Positions 20,880 through 31,234 of a stretch of 64,000 bases of DNA are shown in pieces. Source of the DNA: Diphasiastrum complanatum. Lineage: Eukaryota; Streptophyta; Lycopodiopsida; Lycopodiales; Lycopodiaceae. Where the stretch lies: NCBI GenBank assembly GCA_029204225.1, contig CM055096.1, positions 29,256,995 through 29,320,994 of the forward strand, written 5' to 3'. The notes under the pieces are model-generated. The model made no database searches and was not told the origin of the DNA. It worked only from the letters and a program-made list of their open reading frames with translations. The first letter of the stretch is position 1; each line of letters opens with the position of its first letter. A program made the translations under genes and the position numbers.

Positions 20880-22030
20880 AACCTGATGAAAAGGTTAAGA
20901 TTGAGCGTCGTGAATTAGTGGAGATGGTCAAGCAACATATGGGATATATGCATGCAACATTGTTAGCTTTGACTCTAGATGTGAGATGACTTAGGAATCA
21001 ACATTATGCCCATCAGTCCATACCATTGTGTCGGTACTGCCAAGAGGATCATGACACTAAGGATTGTTGGATTACAGTGGATATTGCGATAGAGTAGGCC
21101 ATCTAGAAGGAACCTGTCGAATTCAGAAGAAAGGTGAGAAGCGCAGGGGGGAACTAGTCCAAAGAGTTCCAAAGCAATAAACACCCTCACAATCTGTCTG
21201 CTAGAGCTCTAAATAAGGTAAGATTATAACCAAGACAACCTAGAAGCTACTAAGAGGGAGTCATATAGGTAGATAGAGATCCAACACTGATCACTCGAAC
21301 TTGAAATTAGACTTGCAGTTCGAAATATACCACAAATGATTATCACATAGGAAGAGCCGTGGATGAGGGTTTGCTATATGAGCATTTTGGATACATAGGT
21401 GTAGAAATTGTGTACCCACCACCTAATAGAATAGATTCCACCTACAGAAGTTTCAACTACTGGTTGTTCAACACTGTAGAGGATAGTGCAGTAACCACAT
21501 GCTCACCAAAATGGCGTAATTAATACCAACTAAATCTATTGTCCAACCATCAAAACTAGCACAACTTTTCAATGAAAAGTTATTCAAATTGTATGATTTG
21601 TCAAATGACATTGTTAGGAATTGTGATTCCAAGGTCACTCACAAATTTTGGCAGTCCATTTTTAAAATCTTGACACAATCCTTAGTCTGAGTTCGAATCA
21701 CCTATAATTGATGGGTAGACTAAACATATCAATTAGACTATGGAGGATATGAGAGATGGCCAAGGAAAGCATTGAAGCTACTCAAGATAGAGTAGACTTA
21801 TATGTCAATTGTAATCATTCACCTCAAGAATTTGAGGTCGAAACTTGGGTGCATCTTAAAGTCCCATAAGATTCTAAGGTACTTCGAACTGAAAAATTCC
21901 ATAAGTTATCTCCATGATATAGTGGTCCTTACAAGGCTATGAAGAAAACCAATTGGGTCACTTATTAGTTCCAAGGAAGTTATGTAAATGAATGAATTAC
22001 TAGAAAAGATGATTTGATTTAGGAAGGCAA
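20880..22030 (+). pseudogene. Ty3 gag and integrase C-terminus remnant
   Basis: Near 20890-21100 the plus strand reads gag-like sequence (VEMVKQHMGYMHATL) and a zinc knuckle CRYCQEDHDTKDCW, one residue short of the usual spacing. From about 21830 it reads FEVETWVHLKVP, then KFHKLSP*YSGPYKAMKKTN, the GPY/F end of a Ty3 integrase with stops. Everything between (protease, RT, RNase H, integrase core) is missing, so this is an internally deleted, long-dead Ty3 copy. Confidence 0.6.
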
Positions 22031-22195
22031 ACCTGTGAGTTGGAGGATTTGAATATCTTTGTACAAATTATACCAAAGAAAATTGTTGATGTCCATATCC
22101 AATACGTTTTAAGGAAAATTAGATGATGAGGACACTTACGGGAAAGAGAATTTCCTAGGACTTGATTTATTTGGTTCTCTCCCTTTAAGAAGAGG

Positions 22196-22214
22196 CTCTC
22201 AAGTGGGGAGAAAA
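22196..22214 (+). promoter_or_regulatory. polypurine tract of Ty3 remnant
   Basis: The purine-rich run ending AAGTGGGGAGAAAA precedes the dinucleotide TG of TGTTATGCACCC at 22215, a likely 3' LTR start. Confidence 0.5.
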
Positions 22215-25035
22215 TGTTATGCACCCATATGGGCACATATGTAATGACTTACCTAAGGTGATGGTCTTGTTACATAAGACAAAGCCCTAGCTAAGAGCTA
22301 TAGATCATTCAAGTGCCACATGCTAGTGCCTTATTGGTGTTGGGTGACCCTTGTTTATTGATGCATGTCAGTGCACACAATTGACATGTGTCAATGATTT
22401 GAACATGACCATGTTTAGCAAAGGTGACTCCTTGTACTATGGTGACATGTGTCGATGGTTCGAACATTAGCAACGGTTACTCCTTGTACTATGTATCCAT
22501 GAATTGAGCATTGATTCTCATTTGGAGAGTGGAGAATTCATCCCACATGGTTAGGCTAGGATGATATCTTAGACTCAAGATGTAGATTCTATGCAAAGGT
22601 GGAAGACAACATGTAGTGGTACTGGACGTCGTAGCCTAGTGGAGACTTGAGAGTGCTTCATTGGTGTTTTATAGCTCTAGTGCACAAGCTGAGATGGCAA
22701 TATCTCTAAGAATGGGCAGTAACAAAGTGCTCACCACCTAACTATGTGGCTTATTTTACCTTGGTTGGTTTCGATGATAAAACCTCATTGTATATTTTTA
22801 TTGCCAATGAATTACCCTTACTACATATTGAAAATGCCAAGGTCTCCTAAGTGACCAGGGGATGTATATTGCCTCCAAGTTACAAGGTCGAGTCCCTCGT
22901 TTTAGAAATATTTAGCAAAAATAGGTTTAATCTCTCACCGTAGAAAACTATGAAGCACACTCTTTGAGTTCTGATGAACGAGCTTCATCATTCCTTTAAG
23001 AAACCTCTATGACCATTGATTGCAAATCTCTAGTGTCACTAATTTCTTTCTATTACCCAACAATGATGTCCCTCTTGAGACATCATATTTCATTAGATCA
23101 ACACAACTTAGCTCCACAAAACTAGGAATGTGACTCATGTGTTTTAGATGCAAAATGATTTGTGCATCAATCTCTCCAAGATGATTTTGGTACAAATGCA
23201 TTAGAATAGGACACCAAAAAATTGGAGATATAGCACTATTCGACACATGTGGGGGGAAAGGTGAAGCGGAGGAGCTCGTCTCCCTCCACTTCGATGCAGA
23301 TTCAAACCAAGTTGATGTCTCTCACGATGTAGACTCTTGAATGAGGTCATTAATCATCTTTCTCTACCTTCATGTCCTAGGCTTTTCAAGTCTCTCATGT
23401 ACTGCACCCTACATCATAATTAATCACTAAACTCTTCCCTTCTAATAATACTCCTTATAAAGATGATTTACAATCAATTTCATAGATTTGATTTCTAATC
23501 ATCAAATTTTATAGATTTGATTTTTGTTGAGATACTATCAGACCTTTTTTCCATCTTTTGATGACTTGTATTTAATTTTTGATCAATTTTCTGTGGTAAA
23601 AGTAAAGGGCTGTGATAAATAAGAAAATATATAGCATGAGCATAATCTAACAACCTTAATTGGCATGGGATGAGATGAAGTGGACATTGCAAAAATAGGC
23701 ATAGTTCTAGGAAGATATGCACTGCTAGGTCGGCCAACTACCATAACGACCATATCACCCATATTCAAAGAATTTCTCTACTAACTTGTATATTGGATAT
23801 TCATGCTCCTTAATATGAGTATTTACCTCTAATTTTTTATTCCACGTGTAAAATTTCATAAGCTCTTCCCGATCAAATCCAACTTTTTTTGTCTAAAATT
23901 AATCCAACAAGAAAAATAAATGTGTTTGATGTTTTCAATCTGTTTCAAGTAGCCCTTGATATGTTAAACTTACAACATTGACAACAAAAGAATGATCTTT
24001 TCTTATACATGATGCAAAGAATGAGACATTTGCATATTTGACCGTACCTCTATTGAAGATCATCATCATTTGACAAAATTTCTGCGATTTGGCAAGTCAA
24101 AATTCTTCTCTCATTGACAAATTCTCAATTGTCTCCACCAAACTCCAAGATTTCAAAGCAATGCTTCGTCAAAAAATATTTTATTGTACAAGCAAGTGAA
24201 AATGAGTAAAATAGATTCCATCATCATTCCAGCAATATGTCACAAGAAGCATGCTCAAGGATCATAATGGTACACAATATGTCTGGACAATACAACAACC
24301 ATGTATTCCATACAAATGAGTAACATCAACTTATACATTTGATATGGCATACAAGTCATATTTGAAGGGTATAAAATCGTGAGCTGTCTCAGTACTTTGC
24401 AAGACAATTTCATCATATTGTGTATGACATGTCAGGTTTCCTTGTGTGTTTCCACAACTTGTCGAACAACGTTGACATAGGGACACAATCCTTATGTGAT
24501 CTTCTTTCACCAGCCAAATTTGTGAAAATGGATGTCATGATGATGAAACAATACTTTGAAGGACATGATGAAGATGGACTAACAAATTAGATATGGAGAT
24601 GGACCAATAAATGAGTGTCTTTCTCGTGTGTGTAAAGAATGTAAAAAGCTTTCCAGCTGATTGTATACAGATTACCTCACATTTGTTTCAAATGTATCAC
24701 GAACTGAAAATCATTTTAGTAAAGAAGGTCCATAACTCATATTCTTTTCGATATTCCAATTAAAAAACCATCTACACACATGAATACAATTACAGAAACC
24801 TTCAAATTAACAAAGTAAAAGAGGGAAATTTTGGTGGTGACATTTCAACTCTATACACTTTATTCCCCCCACAGAGAAAGTACAAAAAACATGGGGCATC
24901 AAAGCACATGGAATGAGGCTAAGACCATGTAGGAATTGGACTGTACTATGTGACAACTGAGGCTACCAAATTTTCCGAAAAACAAACCTTTGTCCTTTCC
25001 AAGCAAGCTAATGTAGTTGCCTTTTTCTCTTACCA
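22215..25035. other. 3' LTR start of Ty3 remnant, then sequence without recognisable genes
   Basis: The LTR begins TGTTATGCACCC at 22215, and its right end could not be located. Near 22830-22895 a word GGTCGAGTCCC resembles an RNA polymerase III B box, so a SINE relic is possible, but no A box was seen. From 23000 to 25035 there are only short ORFs without domains. The last ~250 bp are presumably the 3' untranslated region of the PPR gene. Confidence 0.4.
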
Positions 25036-28000
25036 TCACCAATAATCCCCACAGGAACAAAAGCCATCCACGAAGTGATGAACTCGGTTTGCATCCCTTG
25101 CAGCAATCTCACGTCTGGCAAGTTTTGAGATGATCTTAGTGGCATCATGACAGTCCCTGCATATCCGAAAATTCTTCTTGATGCGGATAGGTGTCCCAGG
25201 GGGAGTGCTTATGAGTCCAAAAGCAATAGCCAGCATCTCACTGTGTTCACACAAAGCATTTTCCTTCTTCTCACCCTCCACATCATGCAGCACAAAGCTC
25301 AAATCATACTTATACCCTGCATCCTTCATCAACCCCACCAATCTATCCAATTCGGCCCGAATCTCCTTACTTTGTGGATGAGTTGCATCACCTACAACAA
25401 AGGCATGCACCTGGTTGCCAACTTCAATCCAGCTGCACTCAGGCACTTTTTTAACACCTGCATCATTCATTTCTTTTCTTATCTTTGCTACCTCATCACT
25501 CCGGCCGGCTGTTGCATAGATGTCTGATAGAAGCACATACGCTGCAGCATTTTCAGGTTCCAGCTTCACAACAGAGTCAAAGGCACGCCTTCCTATCTCC
25601 ACATGGCCATGGTTTCTAGCGGCACTGAGCAAAGACATCCAAACAACGGCATTGGGCTGGATTGGCATTTTGCTAATGAAGTCCTCAGCATCAGCCAGGC
25701 ACCCTGCACGGCCCAGAAGATCGACCATGCAGGCGTAGTGATCCATGATTGGTGTGACAGCATGATCTTCACACATGGAATCAAAGAGTTGACGACCTTT
25801 ATCTACTAGGCCAGAATGGCTAAATGCAGACAGAACACTAACATATGTTACCTCATTGGGTTTTATACCTTCCCTTTCCATTTGCTCCAAAAGTTTGAGA
25901 GCCTCCTTGCTAAGCCCTTGCTGTGCATATCCAGCAATCATTGCTGTCCATGACACCACATCTCGTTCATGCATGTTGTTGAACACCTGACGTGCATCCT
26001 CTATGCACCCACATTTTGCATACATGTCAACAAGGGTGCTCCCTACAATCTCATCGGACGAGAAACCGCTTTTAATGATGTCCTCATGGAGCTGCTTGCC
26101 CTGTTCCAGGGCTGCAGTGCTGGCACATGCTTTCAGGAGCACAACATATGTGACAAAATCGGCCTGCAAACCTTCCTGTTTCATTTGCTCATACAAAGCA
26201 AGAGCTTCCTTGCCAAACTCATGCTCTGCATATCCTGTAATCATGGCATTCCATGACACCACATCTCGTTCATGCATGTTGTTGAACACCTGACGTGCAT
26301 CCTCTATGCACCCACATTTTGCATACATGTCAACAAGCGTATTCTCTACAGTCACATCCGGCTTGTAACCACTTTTGATGATGTCCGCATGGATCTGCTT
26401 GCCCTGTTCCACGGCTGCAGTACTGGCACATGCTTTCAGGAGAACAACATCAGTGACAATGTTGGGCTGCACACCTTCCTGTTTCATTTGCTCATAAAGA
26501 TCAAGAGCCTCCTTGCCAAGCCCATGCTGTGCATATCCTGCTATCATTGCTGTCCATGACACCACATCTCGCTCATGCATGTTGTTGAACACCTGACGTG
26601 CTTCTTCTATATGCCCACATTTTGCATACATGTCAACAAGGATGCTTCCTACATTCGCCTCCGACTCAAAGCCAATTTTTATGATGTCTGAATGGAGCTG
26701 CTTGCCCTGTTCCAGGGCTGCAACGCCGGCACATGCTTTTAGTAGAACAACATATGTGACTTTGCTGGGCTGCACACCTTCCTTTTTCATTTGCTCATAC
26801 AAATCAAGAGCCTTCTTGCCCAGCCCATGCTGTGCATATCCTGCTATCATCACATTCCATGACACCACATTTCGTATGTGCATGTTGTTGAACACCTGAC
26901 GTGCATCTTCTATGCACCCGCATTTTGCATACATGTCAACAAGGGTGTTCCCTACAGTCACATCCGACTCAAAGCCCCTCCTCATGATTTCCGCATGGAG
27001 CTGCTTGCCCTGTTCCAGGGCTGGGATCCCGGCGCATGCTTTTAGGACAACAACAAATGCAACCGTGTTCGGTGGTATGCTTGTCTGCTGCATTTGCTGA
27101 AAAAGATCTATAGCCTCTTCACCTAGTCCGTGATTGGCATATGCTGAGATGATAGTAGTCCATGAAAACACATTGTGTTCAGGCATTGAGTCGAATACTT
27201 GGCGTGCATCCAACACACTACCGCACTTGGCATACATGTTAATAAGGGTGTTCCCTAGAAAAATATTTGAATCAAGTCCCATTTGGACTATGAGGGCATG
27301 CACTCGCTTGCCCTCCGCCAGGGCTTTCTTTCGGGTGCACCCCTTCAAAAGGCAAGCATAGATGTAAATTGGAGCTTGCGTATTTTGCTGAACCATAAGC
27401 TCCATCATATGCAGTGCCTCATCTAATCGCCCCTCCTGACAGAGTTTGCTCACATTCCCACCAGAGCCCAAGGAATCAGGCACCCTGCATTATGATTCAC
27501 ATAAAAATTCCCGAAAGAGGAATAAATTCTCAGTTTTGCAGTGGAAAATTTGAAACACCAACAACAAAGAACAGATGAAATTCTCTCAGCAAAGTCCACA
27601 TCAGGATCAAAATCATACCGTCTTCTCCATATACCATCCGATTTTGTTCGGCCCAATGTCACGGTGGCCACCTTTGCTTTAACCCAAGGGGGGTTCAGCC
27701 AATCTTCAATCCATAAACCTTCATGTGTGCTCTTATGCTTAAAATCTGGGCACTTCGAATTTTTCTACATACACACAGATCAGCATACATGATAGCATCA
27801 ACTTAGGAAAAATGGACAAATAACCAACCAATCAGCCTCATATACTACATACGGGTGAGAGTATTAGAAGTTTTTTCAATGGGCACAAATCTAAAGTCAT
27901 TCGTCAAAGAAACTGAAGCCAGAACTTGACATTCTAAAACCATCCTCTGGGATTCCTTCAAGGGACGTTGTTATGTTAGATGGTATGGATAGGCACACCT

Positions 28001-29320
28001 TAATAGATCTGTTGTCCCACCACTTCGATGGATCTGAGAAAAACTCCTGCCAGAGCTGTTCCACCCTAACTACTCTGCCTGCATGCATCATAACCTTGGC
28101 GAAATCCGATTAAGGAATGTGGATGTGGCTTGTTTAAGCATCTCTGCAAATTTACACCTCTCCTCAGTCAGGCAATGCTGATGAAGAAAGAGAAATGCCA
28201 TGTCGTGAGATTATAGAAGCATACCAGAGGTTTCAGATGTTGAAAAACCGGATTGCCCCTGTTCTGGACCTTGTACCATGACAGCTAACCGGGAATGTAC
28301 CCAGGGCGGATTGGACCTGTTATGAATCCATAGTGCCTTCTCTGCGGTACTCCTATGTTTAAAATCAGGATATCTTGGATTTTTCTGAGAATGAATACCA
28401 GTATCAGCCATAGCTAGCTTCAAGCAAATTTACGAAAGCGATCACATCTCTTGAAATAGAGTGGACTGTAATGAGCATCAGCAAAACTCCACAAGGTACT
28501 AGAATGAATTAGCACAGCTCGGCCCAGCTTTTGAGCTAAGTGCAGTCATCAAAGCTGGCTAGGCCTTTGAACAAACAACGGAAATAGAACAAGCTAATAA
28601 CCCTTTTATTCGAGGACTGGACTGCCAACTCAACCCTAAGCAAGGAAAGCGATAGTTCCCTGAAAAAGTAAGATCATTCAGCGCCGTCCAGACCCTCTAT
28701 AACTTTCAATAAATGAATGAATGCATGCCACAGATAGGGTACAGGCAGTTTCACCTTGTTAGTCCTATTGTCACACCACTGCGAAGGATCTGAGAAGAAT
28801 TCCTCCCAAAGTTGTTTTGTCCTCCTTGCTCCTCCTGCACCACATACAGAGAAGAGCGCTAGTCAGACGAAGATCAGACAGAAATATGGGTTGGGTGGAC
28901 AAAAGCAATAGCTACATAAATCAAATCGAGATAGGTGCGGAGCTGAGCTGAACTGTGAGGGTGGTGCTCCTGCAAGGTGCTTGTCATGGAAATTACTGCA
29001 GCCATGGGAGGACGAGGATGAGGACGAGAAGCAAAAGCAGAGGCAGGAGGATCCAGAAGAAGAATAAGAGGAGGATTACTACCAGAAGAGAGGGAATTAG
29101 GAGGAGAGAATAGAAGGGGGGCTTGTTTCTCTGTGATCAGGAGCAGGCTAAATCTGAGAGGAGGAAAGGAGAGGAGTGAACTGAATTGAGGAGGAGGAGG
29201 AGGAGGAAAGGCAGCAGCAGAAAGATGAGAATAGAAAAATTGGAAGTGGGCACTTTGATTTTGATGATGATTTGTGCTCCAGCACAGATTCATGCCTCCT
29301 GCAGCAGCTACTGCTGCCAT
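25036..29320 (-). CDS. PDF-motif x2 / PLS-type PPR / DYW fusion protein, six exons
   Basis: Proposed exons are 29320-29083, 28834-28755, 28384-28225, 28078-27999, 27764-27619 and 27484-25036, totalling 1050 codons plus stop. Exon 1 gives an Ala/Ser/Pro-rich leader of ~79 residues that could target mitochondria or plastids; its donor is the least certain. Exons 2+3 and 4+5 each encode one PDF motif (LWEEFFSDPSQWCDNR + PDFKH + NPPWV; LWQEFFSDPSKWWDNR + PDFKH + NPPWV). PDF motifs are known from OSB organellar single-stranded DNA-binding proteins, but no OB fold is seen here. The last exon holds a PLS-type PPR array with MYAKCG repeats, E-type motifs and a DYW domain with HSE, CRDCH and terminal CSCGDYW, the residues needed for cytidine deamination. 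It has no ATG ahead of the first PPR, so it needs an upstream exon, and the junction from exon 5 restores an Arg codon in frame. The likely role is organellar C-to-U RNA editing; what the PDF motifs add is unknown. Confidence 0.8.
25960..27250 (-). repeat. homogenised ~303-bp PPR triplet repeats within the PPR exon
   Basis: Units of 101 codons, each a PLS triplet, recur at 303-bp steps. The block coding for DARQVFNNMHERDVVSW is nearly identical at about 25960, 26263, 26566 and 26869, and a more diverged copy lies near 27172. Similarity at the DNA level is high over most of each unit. This suggests recent unit duplication or gene conversion rather than an old array. Confidence 0.8.
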
Positions 29321-29743
29321 ATCTGCCTGCTTTTCTTGCTTTGCTTGGCCTGGCTTGCCTTGGATTTCTAACAAGGCTTAGCCATGAATGAATGGATAGA
29401 GTCCAGTGGAGAATAAAGTCTAGAATAAATGACATCAAATATAGAATCAGAACTAGGCACTTCCTATAGAGCTAGCAAACTGCCTACTCAATTCTAGCCT
29501 TGCATGGAGTTGAAGAAACCAGGCCATTGACTCATTGTAAAAGTGCAACAAGAATCAAGGTTGTGAAAGCTTAAGAAAAGAGAGTATCTAAGATTGTCAC
29601 AATTACAATTTCGAACAAACTAAGTTGTTGTAACATATAGCATAAAAACAAACCAAGACTTGAAACTAGCAAGCCAAAAGCTTAACTACCAAATATACTC
29701 CAAAGACATGTGAGATTAAGAAACAAACGTATCATGAAGAGAA
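29321..29743. other. spacer between the PPR fusion gene and the GIY-YIG gene
   Basis: About 420 bp that should hold the promoter of the minus-strand PPR fusion gene and the 3' end of the next minus-strand gene. No TATA box, repeat or ORF stands out. Confidence 0.4.
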
Positions 29744-31092
29744 TTACAGAAGCTTGTGTCTCTTTAAATACCAGTATCCCTTCGAATTTACAAGATTACA
29801 TCTTAGTTTGATGTATCCAAGCTCGCTTGTTGATTTGTAATGTCGAACATAAAACTTTTCAATTTTATTAGTTAATTTTCTATCTTCAACAACATCTAAA
29901 ACTTGAACATAAAACTGTTCATAATACGAGTGGTCCATAGAATAGTGTTTTCTCATTTTCTTGGGTGGTAGCCTTTCATGCTGTTGCAATCGACGTCGCA
30001 GATTGCATGTTTGACCGATGTAGACATGATGTATTTCTTTGCACTCTATTTTGTAAATTGAATATGTGATCTTGGATGTTTTTTTGTTGATGTTGTTTCC
30101 TGCAACCGGAAATCGTATTAGTTTAATGGAAAGCTTATAAATGAAGAAGAAGGTCATTGTATGGTTCAAATTCACCTGCGTACTGGATGCAGATGGCAAT
30201 GCCGATCGAGAAGTTTCTTCCTGCAAGAAATCTTGTATTAATATGTAATGAGTTAAAATGGTTACTTATAATCACACATGAAAATGCGGATAGCAATAGA
30301 CACTTACTGGATCTATGATCATTGCAGAAACTTCGCTTTCCAGAATCTCCAAAACCGTGTCAATTTGAATCGGGCCATCTGTTAGCTTCGTACCGTCATC
30401 TGACAAGTGCCCCATTTTTTTTCCCAAATCCATTGTGATTGCGTTCAGTTCGGCACGACTCGTGTCTTTCCAATCATCGATTGGAATTTTGTAGCCGAAG
30501 TAAAGATTTCTCGTTGTGTAGTAGTTGTTATTTAACATAGCATCGAAATGTTGTATTGCTGGTCGATTTGTTGTGATTGTTGCAGGGATGTTTATGGAGA
30601 ATATGTTATATAGATGTTTTAAAAACCCTGAAATAACAACAACATTAACATTCGTAATTTTTCTACTAGGTGAGTAAAAGTGGACATTTAGAAAAATAAA
30701 ATGTTACAAAATTACAAAAGAATAAAAATAGAATATACCTTCAATTGAATATCCATGATATTGATAAATGTATTGATCTCTTTCGTGCTTCTTTTGTTGA
30801 ATGAACCTGCTTAGAGCTAAATTTGTTTGGAAGACTTCCTTGTACGTGTTTGGATCAACACCACAAGAGTTCAATAAGAACATCTGCTTTGTTGTTGGGT
30901 ATATTTTTTTCATGGATGACGGTATTTCAGGAGAAGTCTTCGAAGAGGACACGTCGGCTTTCAACTTTTGAAATAACCGAAACAACGAATCTAATATTGT
31001 AGTTATTGCGAGAAAAGGCATTTACGAATCCAAAGGGAAATTGAAATTTGTATAGTTACCTCTTTTGGATCATATTCAATTTCGGATGCCAT
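29744..31092 (-). CDS. GIY-YIG nuclease-domain protein, four exons, intact
   Basis: Exons 31092-31060, 30964-30739, 30627-30308 and 30220-29744 join in phase (0, 1, 0) to 351 codons and a stop. Donors GTAACT, GTATAT and GTAAGT and acceptors TCAAAAG, TTTCAG and CTTGCAG support this. The start is MASEIEYDPKE. Residues ~12-193 match no family I know. From ~245 to 335 there is a complete GIY-YIG fold: YSIYKI, VYIGQT, the catalytic Arg in LRRRLQQH, and the metal-binding Glu in NKIEKFYVRHY. Such domains cut DNA in homing endonucleases, Penelope-like elements and repair enzymes; here there is no reverse transcriptase. The PIF1 helicase remnant lies immediately upstream on the same strand, so the two may belong to one mobile element or viral insertion. 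There are no stops or frameshifts, which is unusual in this neighbourhood. Confidence 0.75.
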
Positions 31093-31234
31093 TTCCTTTT
31101 GTGATAATCTGCAAATATTACAAAGACATATGAAAAAATAAAAATATAAAATCATATATCAAGACAAAAATAAGTGGATAGAAGTGATTATAGTAGATGT
31201 CTGAAGATATGACAATATTTGGGATATTTATGTT

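Noticed and set aside
22830-22895. SINE with B box GGTCGAGTCCC
   Set aside because: Only one promoter box, no A box and no tail; too little to call.
25147-27361. Plus-strand ORFs of 60-126 codons opposite the PPR exon
   Set aside because: They are repetitive shadows of the antisense PPR triplets.
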